Positions 34,700-46,347 of a stretch of 64,000 bases of DNA are shown here, in pieces. Where the stretch lies: contig JBOZIK010000001.1 in the NCBI GenBank assembly GCA_051453625.1, positions 47,327,012 to 47,391,011 of the forward strand, in the 5' to 3' direction. Each line of letters starts with the position of its first letter. The stretch's first letter is position 1. A program made the translations under genes and the position numbers. The notes beneath the pieces are model-generated. The model was not told where the DNA came from. It saw only the letters and a list, made by a program, of their open reading frames with translations, and ran no database searches. The DNA comes from Welwitschia mirabilis (Eukaryota; Gnetophyta; Gnetopsida; Welwitschiales).

Positions 34700-35099
34700 G
34701 TATCACTCACTTAATGAAGATATTAAATGAAGTATGGAGCATGCCTATTCAAGGATCCTTGGCTCTTTAAATCTCTACTTAACTAATTGAAAATGATTAA
34801 ATAGATATTAAAATAATCAAAATCTGATATAAAACCTATAGTTTAGATTAATACTAGATCAATTCAAGATCTCTTTACTCTCAAAGTTACCATCTACCTT
34901 CATATTGAAAACAAAAATGATATCATGTTAATAAATAAACTAAAATGCATACTTATTTATTTTCCTAAAATATGACAAAATATGATACTTATTTAGTTTC
35001 CTAAAATTTGATAAAATATGAATTTGTTAAATATTTTACATTAATTAAATTAAAATTTCTTATTCATCTAAATCTTCAACTCAATTCCATTTTGTATAA
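34700..35099. other. AT-rich spacer
   Basis: No gene. A short near-repeat (ACTTATTTAGTTTCCTAAAA / ACTTATTTATTTTCCTAAAA around 34950-35000) is visible. Confidence 0.45.
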
Positions 35100-36125
35100 T
35101 CATTAGGTTAAGTATTTTATTAACCTACAATGTAGGTTCTATATTAAACCTTACCCTATCTTAATCTAAAGAATGTCATTAGATTAAGTATGTTATTAAT
35201 CTAGAATGTTAGTTATAGATTAAATCTTAACTAATCTAAGAAACTCCTTGAACTTATGATAAGCCTTTCTACTATAACATTCACTTCATCAGGTTGAGCA
35301 TGTCATTAGAGCCTAAGTTCTAGATTAAACCCTATCTCAACTTAATCCTTATTACCAAAGATAAGTAATGTTTTTTTAAATGAACCTCCTTAAATACTTA
35401 TTATGCATTTTCATCTTTAAATTTACTTCATTGGACTAAGCATGTTATTAATCTAGAACCTAAGTTCTATATTAAACCTTATCTCAACCTAATTATTATT
35501 ATGAAAGAGAAGGAATATCTTTATTGATGAACCTTCTTGAACTTTTACTAAGCATTTTCACTTAAACATTTGCTTCATCAAGTTGAGCACATTATTTACC
35601 TAGAAACTAAGTTTTGGATTAAACCTCAGCTTAACTTGAGTCTTATTGTGAAAGAGAAGGAATTTCTTTCTCAAAAACCTTCTTGAATCCTTATTATGCA
35701 TTTCCATCTTCAAATTCATTTAATAAATTTAAGCATTTCATTAACTTAAGTCCTGGATGAAATGTTAGCTCAATCTAATTTTTATTATGAAAAATGATGA
35801 GGGTCTTTCTTAACAAGCCTCCTTAAACTTTTGTTCAGCCTCCTCACTTAAAGATTTACTTCTTGAGGTTAAATAAGTTATTAATCCATAATCTAAGTTC
35901 TAAATTAAACCTTAGCTCAAGCTAAGTCTTATTGCAAAAGAGGAGGAATGTCTTTCTTAATGAACCTCCTCAAACTTCTATTGAAATTTATGATTTACAA
36001 TATTAGGTTAAGAACTTTATTAATCTAGAACCTAGGTTTTACATTAAACTCTAGCTTAACTTTATCTAAAGAAATCATTTAATTAATTACTAATCTAGAA
36101 CCCTAGTCGTAAATTAAATCTTAAC
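35100..36125. repeat. Palindrome-cored tandem array, part 1
   Basis: Nine diverged copies of a unit whose core is a 28-bp palindrome (arm TTAATCTAGAACCT and its reverse complement). The copies lie near 35118, 35193, 35303, 35445, 35592, 35737, 35878, 36018 and 36087. Outside the core is a second inverted pair, TTAG(A/G)TTAAG on the left and CTTAATCTAA on the right, giving a roughly 68-bp imperfect hairpin. Central units repeat every 140-147 bp and add a segment with GAAAGAGAAGGAAT.TCTTTCTTAATGAACC. End units repeat every 70-75 bp and lack that segment. No coding frame. Confidence 0.85.
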
Positions 36126-36139
36126 TTAATCGAATAATC

Positions 36140-37090
36140 ATATTTGCTACATAAAAAGTATGAGGATTCAAGGACCCTGGTTAAGAACCATTAAGTTCTC
36201 GATGATCCTCCATGGATCCTTAATCCACCTCAATGCTAACTTAAACTTGAGGTGTTAGATGACTCCTATCAAGAACTTTTGAGTTCTTGATGATCCCCAT
36301 TGAATATCTTAATAAGAAACTAGCATAGAATATGTAATATGTGTATTTTTCAAGCTTCTTCCTCTACTTAGCTTTATTCTTAATGATTCCCTTCCTTTTC
36401 CACACCCACCATGAGATTCTTGATGATTTCCTTTGTGTTTCTATAATATTGGATTAATTAATTAACTAATGTAGAACAAAAAGTTTGGTATCAACACTTA
36501 GCTCAATCTAATGATTAAAAAGTTTTTGGATTAAAGCACTTTATTAATCCAGAACCTAGATTCTAGATTAAATGTTAACTTTATCTAAAAACTTCACTTT
36601 ATTTCACAAATATTATTAAAGACTCCTAGAGATTCTTGATAACCCTCTTCATGTTTCTATGATATTAGATTAAGTAATTACTTAACCTAGAATTAAAAGT
36701 TTTGGATTAACTCTTAGCTTAATCTAATGATTATAGATTTTTGGATTAAAGTACTTTATTAATCTAGAACGTAGGTTCTAGATTAAATATTAACTTTATT
36801 TAAAAACTAAACTTTATTTTTAAATATAGGTGGATGTCATTCCTGATGATTTTCCCTAAGATTCTGAATGAATCCTTGAGTTTTCACTTTACATTTGTAC
36901 ATGGGACCACTTGAGCTTCATTCTTTAAAATTCTTTATGGCAAGTGGATAAGGGTTCAAGAGTCCTCATGGAGAACCCTTGAGTACTCGATAACCTCTCC
37001 TGAATCCTTAATCCACCTTGATGCTAACTCAACTCAAGGTGCTTAATGGCCCTTATTGATCATTTCTCGAACCTCTCTCCAACTTAATCA
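36140..37090. repeat. Palindrome-cored array, part 2 (higher-order repeats)
   Basis: The block at 36150-36300 (AGTTCTCGATGATCC, GGATCCTTAATCCACCT, CTTGAGGTG) recurs at 36945-37090, about 790 bp away. Between them a unit of about 215 bp is present twice (36411-36625 and 36627-36835), each with the sentence-like run CTTAGCT.AATCTAATGATTA, TTTTTGGATTAAAG.ACTTTA and the palindrome. The copy at 36759-36786 departs from a perfect 28-bp palindrome by one base. Confidence 0.8.
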
Positions 37091-37639
37091 CATTTTCAAT
37101 CATCCTCTATTTGACACCTCTAGCATATGACTCTAAATTGACTTGCATATTTTTAATTCATCATTAAAAATATTTCATGTTAGCATTTCCTATTAAATTC
37201 TTGTTGTATGTCAAAATAAATCCAATAAAATCATCCAACTTAAATTAATTTTGCAAAAATCACTTTAGGTTATAAATTAAAGCAATTGGTAAGTTTGTAA
37301 TAACTTTGCATGATATTTTTTTGTGCTTTTATTTTTCCCTTGCAATAGACTTTCCATGAAGTTGATTATCTCCCATGGCTTCTTAAGCAATTGCTACTCT
37401 TAAAGGTATTTCTTTCAAGTTTCTTAATTCATTTAGAAACATGTCATTTTTTTTCAAAGAGGTAGAATGAAATACTTCATTTTCTACATTTTGTGTATAT
37501 TATTAAACTTATTTGCAAATCCTTCACCGTTTTATAGCCTTAGAATGTTTAAAATAAGAATTTCTTCTAAAAAAAACATTCTCTTATTTGAAAATGAGTT
37601 TAAAGTCTTATTATTTGCATTTTAGGAATTAAAATTAAA

Positions 37640-37990
37640 CTTGTATTAATGGTTTGTGCTATAAATTCTTAAATAAACTAAATCAAAGCCTAATTAATAG
37701 CTTTAGCTATTAGACCAAAAACTAGTTAACTTAGTACAGTTATGAAACTATAATTAACTTATAAACCAATTGAGAGTTACAGCTATCAATTAGGTAAGTT
37801 GAAACTAATCTAACTAAAATTCAATTAATAACGTTGATTATTGCTTGAATAACTAGTTAACTTAGTAATGGCTTATAACTAAAAGCAAGTTAAATTCCTA
37901 CTTTATTAAATTTAGTTAATTCAAGATTAAATAAGAAAACTAATTAATATTTTTACTATTAGTTAGGTGGTTAAATAAATTCACCAAACT
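37640..37990. repeat. Degenerate ~130-bp repeat with ACTAGTTAACTTAGTA
   Basis: AACTAGTTAACTTAGTA occurs near 37722 and 37849, each preceded by an AATTAATA.C.TT.A.TATT hairpin-like motif. A third, weaker copy begins near 37942. Likely a degenerate minisatellite related in style to the array at 35-37 kb. Confidence 0.6.
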
Positions 37991-38339
37991 AAAATCCCTA
38001 CTTAGCACATAATATTCATAAAATTATTAAGATATGAATTAAAATTCAAGGAAAGGGTTTGCTTAAAACTGATTGATATCCCTTGCTACCAGTATGGGAA
38101 CTAATTAACTTTATCCAAGATCATGAATATATTTATGTTACTCAAACTAAATTATTTTGATAAAGGATTTCTTTGTTTTATTGTTATGTTTTAAAAAGAA
38201 AACTCTATTTATCAGAATGTAGAATTATTTCTTTCCTAAACTTTTAAGGGATCTTGATAGATCCCTACTTCATAGGTTTTAGATCTAGAATGATTAAATT
38301 AGGATGGATTGACTGGTTAACAATAAAAGAAGGATATAA

Positions 38340-40910
38340 TTTTAAAATAATATCTGAATTTTATTAGTACCTATAGTATAAAGAAGACCATAAAGTGATT
38401 GAAACTATTATGAATAGTAGTAAGATCTCCTTTTCTTAAGAGGATCTTCAAAGAATTTTAAATTTGAAGAGAGGAGGAACGTCCATAGGAGACATTAGTA
38501 AAAAGAAAGATTCAGAGATCAGTTTGCATTTATTAGAACATGCTATAGTTGATGGGAGGATATCCATTGATAAAGGTTCAGATCCTAAACTACTCATTAT
38601 ATTTAGAATGGGAACAAGTAATCTTGTATTTATATTAAATGAGCATAAGAAATTAACCTTGCCAGAGTTATATATGTATGAGGCTATAGAGGATACCACT
38701 AATTAGAAAAATTTAAATATTGCTAATTGAATTTTTTAGGAAATGATAAGGCATATTTCAAAAATGTGGAAAGTGGAAACTAGTGGGATCATAATATTAT
38801 GATCCCTGACAACCATTACTAGGATTTTGAGTTCCCAAATAATCAATCTAAGAGTCAATAAGCCTCATATAAAAATCATGTATTAGTCTTTATTTTGAGG
38901 TTAAATAACTTAGTATTCTAAAAAGCCATCAAGATTAAGTAGGACCAAGCACTTCTACTAGCATAGAATTAACACCATCTAGGGTAGAAGAGCCATCCAC
39001 AACTTAATTTTCTATAGAATGATTATTGCAAACTCTATTCCACTTTAAATCCTTTAGTAAGGCTTTAGAGGAGGATAAATTGGGTAGTTTATGTAGAGCC
39101 TTAAGATAACTTAGAGAATAAATATAAATTTTTCTACAGAAGATGAAGAGATTGTAACTAAAAAGTTAGAATTCATGCCTACATATTGAAAATTCATTTT
39201 TTAAAATGCAGTTAGAGCAAGAGAGAGGAAATATTGCAATAATGTAATAGGAAATTAAAGATATAACAATAGCTACTTCTTATTGTTCTAATACATATAA
39301 AGGTACAATAGAACAACTAAAAGAAGCATACAAAATAATAGCTAAATTAAAAGTAATTTTGAAATAAGAAGAATGCTCCAGAAAGTAGATTAAAAGAGAA
39401 ACTCGAATTAATTATCTCCTTGTTACAGCTCTTAGCAACTTCAAAAAAAATATGATGTAGACTATATAGGCTAATAGCAAAAATTTACCACATTCATACA
39501 TAATGAAGGGCTATTTCTCTTAAATAAAGAAGATTCTAAGAGAAGTTTTGTAGATTCACAAGGTATTAATAAAAAATATATAAAAATTCAAGCTAACACA
39601 GAGGACTACAGGAAAAAATAAGTAGAGGTTTGAACTTCAAATGATATTGATCAAAGTACTATTAAAGCTAATTAAAAATTAATTTAGTAATTATAGGAAG
39701 AGAATAGCCAATTGCAAGTACAAATTAACCAAACTAATAAATTACAAGAACTCATGCAACCCATTGGTAGTCCAGCTTTGAAACATATCCTATTAGAAGT
39801 AAAATAAGAAATTAAAAACATAGCAAGAATAGTTCGGGGCCTAACTAAAAGTAGCCATTTTAAAAGGTCCCAGCTAAACTGGATTGGAAAAACTAAGCCC
39901 AGTGAATGGAAGAAAGATTAGAGATAAAATTAAAGAATCATATGAAATAATCCTTATCAGATTTGAAAAATAATATTAGAATAATATACTGAAAATCAAA
40001 TCAGATCATCATTTAGAACCTTGAATAGGAGAATAAAAAATTATTAGATCATACTAGAATGATATGAGTTAGAATAGGTAAAAGATTAAGGTTTTTGTTT
40101 TATAAAATTAAAGTTCCAAGGAATGTGGATTATTATTGATATAAATTATATGATTTTATAGATAATTTTCAAGAATAACTATAAAACATAATACAAAAAT
40201 CCTCTAGAGGTTATTCAAATATCAATAGGATTTTTGGTACTTACATAGAACAATTACAAAAATTAAAAAGCAAGTTTGATGAAAAGAGCAGAGACCTATT
40301 TGTTGAAAATAGAATAAGCTTAATGAATACAATGGCCATCTAGTTTATTAAAATTATAAAATATAAGTTAGACTTAAATCTGTTTGACATTCCTTAACAA
40401 GATCTATAGTAACTTATCCTAGTTTGGAAGAGAATAGTCTTAAATATGAATATGATAAGGGGTGCATTTTCTAAAAGTTTTGCTAAATTTAAATTTGAAT
40501 ATATACAGAGATTTTCATAATTCCCTTTAAACAAACTTCTATAGAATGGATAATTAGTCATACTGCACTTATTCCTTTTACTCCCTCATCTTTTACTAAG
40601 CCTTGGAGCACTCAACCAAAGGCTTTCCCTATTTCAAAAAGAGGAGAAAAGAGTTTACAAGGTAAGGTTACTACAAAAGAAAGAGGCAAAGAAAAAACTA
40701 TAAAGATTCAAAAATTCTTAGCCCCTAAGGTAACTAAAGCATTGAATTTAGAAGATTTAGCTCTAATAGAGGAGCAAAGAAAATTTTTAAAGAAAATTGA
40801 GTAGGAAAGGAAATCTACACAATTAGCCTCATAGGTAACTGGAAATGAACTGCTTAAAGAACAATCTTCTAAAAAAAAAAGGAAAGAAATAATTGTATTC
40901 TGAAAATTGT
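38340..40910 (+). pseudogene. Long degenerate coding region, unrecognised
   Basis: The plus strand reads coherently for about 2.5 kb if TAG/TAA are read as former Gln and TGA as Trp. An open piece at 38464-38706 contains KRGGTSIGDISKKKDSEISL and LTLPELYMYEAIEDTTN. The middle (39200-39800) is Lys/Glu/Gln-rich and coiled-coil-like. The C-terminal part has IIQKSSRGYSNINRIFGTYI, FIKIIKYKLDLNLFDIP, IEWIISHTALIPFTPSSFTK and a basic tail, KALNLEDLALIEEQRKFLKK. Followed by a polypurine run. The shape suggests a gag-like or virion-associated protein of a retroelement or pararetrovirus-like sequence. No RT is visible nearby, so this is inference. Confidence 0.45.
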
Positions 40911-40934
40911 TAAGGGACTAATGAAATCTTAACC

Positions 40935-41470
40935 GTGGGGAAAACTGATGAGTCAAAAATTTGTTTATTTGTTTGTAATTTTATTAACTTATTTAAATTA
41001 ATTAATGCATGTTTTATATCTTAGTTAGTATTTTAGTTAGTAATATAATTAATATAAAGAAAATGTTAACATATACATACATGTCTCTACACACCTTAAT
41101 ATACTTCAACCAGGATAGGATGACACTTGTCAAGGGAGTGCAAGGAGAAGTAACTAGAAGCTGAACAATAGGAACCTTTATCCACATTACACTACATTTA
41201 AGAAGAAAAAATGGAAACAAACCAAGAATATATTAGAAGCCAACAATAAAAGAGAAATAAGGAAGTGAGTTCAAGATCTTTGACAAAAGGAAGAGAATAC
41301 AAGTAATAGTGTATAAGAGGATTATATGTTGGATATTAAGATGAGAGAATCTCCAAGCACATCCTAAGAAGGAGAGTAGCACTCCTCATAGTTTCAAGTG
41401 TTACATGAAAAAGAAAGCTCTTTCATTAGTATTATCTCAAATTATGGCATTAGTTGAATTTGAGAATTGA
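40935..41470 (+). promoter_or_regulatory. Polypurine run and TATA-like region
   Basis: GTGGGGAAAA at 40935 follows the unrecognised coding region, and GTATAAGAGGA at 41311 is a TATA-like box. The stretch at 41050-41450 is less AT-rich than its surroundings. It fits the 3' end of a retroelement (polypurine tract plus LTR U3) or a pararetroviral intergenic promoter. Weak evidence. Confidence 0.3.
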
Positions 41471-42584
41471 AAAATAATTTTTTATGATATTATAATAAAC
41501 TACTATTATACTTTAAAGCAAAATGCTTGTATCTTTTCTTGTATGTCTTTAGCTGAAAGGTATTAGGATATTATAGTGCTTAGAAATAGGTACTATTTAA
41601 TACTACTAGAAGATGCTTTTTTATTATTTTGATTTCCATGCTTTTATTTTATATGCATATTAAGATAGTTGAATAATATCATGTTACATAGTAAATAAAT
41701 TACAACTTTTGAAGAAGTTAATTTTCAACTTAAAAGATCCAAGAAATTGTTCTCAAGAGTTAATCTTGAAAATACAGTTTGAATTGAACTAGTTGGGAAC
41801 TTGTCTATTTTTATTAGTTCGGTAGTAAGCCTTTTAAGAAATTACTAATGACTTTGCTTATTTAACAATACATTAGCTAATAGTTTTAATATTTTATTGT
41901 GTAATTTATTATATTCTTGCACTCTTTTTATACGAAAATAAGATTCCATCATATATATATATATATTCCCTTCTACCTCAATGATATGAGATGATTCATT
42001 TATTGTTCATCATATAGGTTACCTTTATTACAAGCTAAATCAGAAGAATCTTCATAAGATATTTATTTTTATTACAGCTTTAACTCAAGATAATAAAATT
42101 AATCTTTATCAAAAACTTATAGCTTTTTATTAGTAAATAATCTTACAACATAAGTTAAAATATAAAGTTCTTTATTTAAAGATAGAAAATCTAACACTAA
42201 ATAATACAATACGGGATGAACACATTTGTAGTAAAAATCATAAAAAAATTGTGGGTATAACACCTATCTTTAAATATTACAATATCCTAAGTATTTATAT
42301 AATAATAAATAATATAAATAAAGAGAAATAATAGCATTTTAAGAATCTATGAATAAAACATTTATCATTGAAATTATTCTATAATGATTTTTATAAAATA
42401 GTTAACATAAAATAGATTCTTTTCATAATCAAATGATTTGTATAAATTTGTTGTAAAATAAGTAATACACAATTTAGTTTTTTAGGATAAAATTCTTTGT
42501 GTTAGTGCTAAATGTAAAGAATAAAGAAGGATTCCTTTATAGGATAGAGGTGCAACAAAGATTATTACATTTCAACCTTATTTT

Positions 42585-42714
42585 ATGTTAATCATAAGCT
42601 TGCTAACATTTCTAGGTGTTACAAAAATGTGCTTAAAAAAATAACTTCTATGTTGATCTTAGGCTTGCTACCATTTGTAAGTGTTATACAAGTATTCCAA
42701 GAAGATCTCTAATG
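42585..42714. repeat. 65-bp tandem duplication
   Basis: ATGTTAATCATAAGCTTGCTAACATTT.TAGGTGTTA (in part) recurs at 42650 as ATGTTGATCTTAGGCTTGCTACCATTTGTAAGTGTTA. Two diverged copies. Confidence 0.7.
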
Positions 42715-43804
42715 CGTACATGATAGAATATTTATATCCATTTTTACTCACATGAATTGGATTTTTATTCACTTGTTACAAATATATTTGAATCATTATA
42801 AGTGGAATGTGATATTACTATTGTAACTTATACATTTTTCTCTACTTTCCATGTGTCTTTCTATATTTTATTATCCATGATATCTTTTATATTCATATTT
42901 ACTCTTATGTATTCCATTAGTGTCACTTATTATGATTCTCTTCAATGTGTATATTTATATAAAAGAGAATAAATAATATAAATGTTCAATTTCAAATAAT
43001 GCATTTATTTATAATCTATGTTTCTATGGATATAAATGCTAGTATATATTCTAAGATAATTCAATACATAAGTAACACATACGATTGCAAATATATATAT
43101 ATTAAATACACATTAATTACAATAATTTATCACCTTTTAACAAGGAAGCCATACTAACTAAATTTCACTTGATTTAAAAATTGGTTCTAAAATAGCAAAA
43201 TAGTATTAAGAGGAGTTATTATAAAGAATGCTATTACTCATTGAAGCTTAGAATTTAGTTTAAAAAATAAAATAAAACTAGAACTTTCTTTTTGACAGTA
43301 CATCATAAGGGTGATATAAAGCTAATGTAATAAAAACTCTAAGACCAGTTTTAGGATTATGTAACAAAATATTAATTGCCATGAAAGAATTATTTTATAT
43401 TAATAGTATAAAAGATATAAGATCACAAACGACAATCACATCAAATTGAGATTCCATAAGCTCTTCTTAATAATAAACTTCAAAAGCCACATCTTAGATT
43501 TTACCACTTTAATCCCCCCTTAATCCTACCACTCTCCTCTATTTATGAGGATTTAAGATGAATCTCACTCATGGAGGGATACTTTAATATTAGTCTTCTA
43601 TAAATTTTACCATAAATAGCTCCTCAACATAACATATTTCTTACATCTATATGTACTCTAAACATGATGTAATCTTTACATCTAGATTTTCTTTAAACAT
43701 GTTAAATTTGTTGGAAAATAGATAATCAAGAATCACAAGCAATAAATTCTTAAAAAATCTTTATTTCTTCATCTTTTACCATATTTCTCTATATTTCTTA
43801 TTAC

Positions 43805-43852
43805 AATGAAGAGATTTCTTTTAAAATAAATGAAGAGATTTCTTTTAAAATA
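43805..43852. repeat. Perfect 24-bp tandem duplication
   Basis: Two adjacent identical 24-bp units starting AATGAAGAGATTTC. Identity with no mismatch makes it one of the youngest events in the window. Confidence 0.9.
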
Positions 43853-44113
43853 AAGCATATCATTAAGGTCTCACTAGGACTTACACATTCCGCTAAGTGT
43901 ATGACCAGGGTGTACATATAAACCTTAGCAATTACCCCCTCATCATGGGAATATTCTCTATTTCAAGGGAAAACTAGAGTACCTAAAGAAAAACCTTGGG
44001 AATGTGGTCTACAGTAAAACATCCTTGAAGGTATTGTCATATGAGTAAATTACTTCATTAAAGAATTAGATAATTTATTACTATACATATCATAGTAGAT
44101 AGGACTATCATGT

Positions 44114-44212
44114 GCATTACACATTCTAAAATGCTAGGATGAAAACATATTACACATCCTTTAGTAGTAGGCTCAATTTGTACTACACATCCTTTAGTAC
44201 TAGGATTGAGAT
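44114..44212. repeat. 33-bp minisatellite, three copies
   Basis: Units starting near 44117, 44150 and 44183. The last two share CTACACATCCTTTAGTA.TAGG and the first is diverged (TTACACATTCTAAAATGCTAGG). Confidence 0.75.
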
Positions 44213-44310
44213 TAACTTCAAATAGAGAATCAAAAGTTAAATGAATTCCATAATGTAAAAGAGAAAAAATGAGCTTAAATCAACTTATTATTTGAATTGG
44301 AAGTACTAGA

Positions 44311-46347
44311 ACTTCTCTTGATCAAATAGTTTAGTAAGGATATTAGTAGTTTGCTTTATAGTTAGATCTTACACAGGCATTATAACTTTCTTTTATATGA
44401 GTTCTTTAATTTTATGAATTCAACATAAAAGTATTTTTTTCCTATCATGATGCACTAGATCTTTTGCTATACAAATTCATAACTAATTGTAAATGAAGAG
44501 CTCTATTACCTTCATCTATTTTAAATTTACTACTTTGAATAATTTTTTTAACCATTTAATTTTTTTTATATGTCTCAAAGGAATTGCATACCTTAGCAAA
44601 ATATCACGCTATACTTTTTGGTTGCTTTAACCATGAAGAAAGGCGTGATGTCTTTAAAAACATGATATACCCTGATGTTGAAAATGAGGTATCAGTTTTT
44701 CTAGTGAAATCAGAATTAGAGTATGCCTTTAGGAACAAATTGATAATTTTTTTTTTATAGGTTAGAACTAAATCTTTAGTCTTCTTCAGATATCATAGTA
44801 TTCTCTTGTAGCATTCAGATGAGTAACCTTATGTGCATGAATATATCTTCATAATACATCAACAACATATGATATGTCTATTTTAGTGTTGGTTACATAT
44901 ATTATATTTCTCACTATTTTTTGGTATTTAGGTTTATTTAGAGGTTTTGAGTATTTATCAATAAATATCTTAGCATTATTCTCTAAACATGTTACAACAT
45001 ATTTGACATTTTCTAATCCAAAATTCTAAATCAAATCTTTTGCGTACTTATTTTGTGTTAAGGATATTCCATTCTTTTACTAAATAGTTTCTACACATAA
45101 TAGAATCTGGATAACACAAGGTCAAAAATCTTGAATTTCTCAAGGTAATTTTTGTTCTTTTTATGTCTTCTTTATCACTTCCAGTTATCAACATATCCTC
45201 TACATATACCACTATGTATGTAGATTTTTACCCATCAGATTCTATGAATAACATAGCACTAACATCTTGATAATTACATAATTTGAATTTAATGGAACTC
45301 AAATAATTTTCAAGCATAGTGTACCAATAGTTCAATGTTTATTATAGCATATATAGAAATTTGATTAAGATATATACCTTATGTTCTTTACATTTTTCTT
45401 CAAATCCCTTTGGTTGTATAATGTAAATTTTTTCTTTTAGTTTCCATGAAGAAAGTCTTTATGTCTAATTGATAAATATTCCATCCTTTTTTCATTGCTA
45501 AGAAATTACTATTATGATGGTATTCCATTTTATTATGAGAGTTAAGACTTAATTATAATCAAGTCCTTTTTTCTGTTATAGGCCTACAGCAACAAGTCTA
45601 GCTTTGTATCACTTAGGGGTGTTATCTTCATTATGTTTATTATAGAAAAACGATTTTTTAGATAATCCTATGTGCCTTAATATAAGGTATATTAACTTCC
45701 AAATATCATTTTCAATAATACTACTATATTCTTCTTGCATGATTTTAATCCAATGATTATGTTGAATGGTATTTTTAAATGGGGTTGGTTCACCATCAAA
45801 GATTAAGAAAATCTCATTCACATTATCATCATGACATGTATTTGAGTTATATCTAGTTATAGTTTTACCCTTTTCATCATCATGAACATCTTAGAGAGTA
45901 TATTATAGCCAAGTACTTCAATGTTATCTCTGAGTAGTATTAGCTTCTTCAGTTAGAGAACCAGCTAAAACTCACTATTAAGATTGTGGTTAAGTATACT
46001 AGAAGCACAAAATTTCTCAATTCCTATTAGACTACAAATTAGACATACTAATAGAAGTAAATAAATCATTACTAGTGGCCATACCTTCCCTCTTAATTAT
46101 AGGATATTGAACATCTAACTGGATTACTGAATTAGAAGAAGAATGAATATTTGAAGGATTGAACTAATAATCATTGTTTGAAGTCTCTACAAAGATGATG
46201 TCATAAGAAATAATGATTTTATAATGATCTAGGAGATACACTTAATAATCCTTCTAGTTAATTGAATATCCCATAAAGATGTTAATGCAAGCATGTGGTC
46301 CAAATTTTTCATGATTTTTGCTTAGAGTATGGACATTGTGGGGTATA
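44311..46347 (-). pseudogene. Copia element E, left part: integrase end, RT, RNase H
   Basis: Minus strand from right to left: integrase C-terminus LSKNHEKFGPHACINIFMGY then DIIFVETSN (46180-46340), RT start NHWIKIMQEEYSSIIENDIW (45690-45780), RT active site TYIVVYVEDMLITG (45181-45230), and RNase H end MPV*DLTIKQTTNILTKLFD (44315-44385). The order and motifs are copia. The YVDD site reads YVED (Asp to Glu). Heavy decay elsewhere. The upstream half lies at 52567-54680, separated by the insertion of element F. Confidence 0.8.

Larger units (their letters stand above)
41471..44310. other. AT-rich stretch with small tandem duplications
   Basis: No gene recognised. The left (3') LTR of copia element E should lie in the last part (about 43.5-44.3 kb), but no partner was found. 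A less AT-rich piece at 43880-44030 (ACTTACACATTCCGCTAAGT, CCCCCTCATCATGGG) may belong to it. Confidence 0.4.

Noticed and set aside
35100-37090. CRISPR array
   Set aside because: Repeat units are long, diverged and spaced at 70-147 bp with related (not unique) spacers, in a plant nuclear context.
38464-38706. Intact small gene of 80 codons
   Set aside because: The reading frame continues coherently upstream and downstream through Gln-type stops, so it is an undamaged piece of a larger dead ORF.
43880-44030. Homology of CCCCCTCATCATGGG to the post-pol block of the gypsy family
   Set aside because: Only about 15 bp match and neighbouring text does not align; probably chance.
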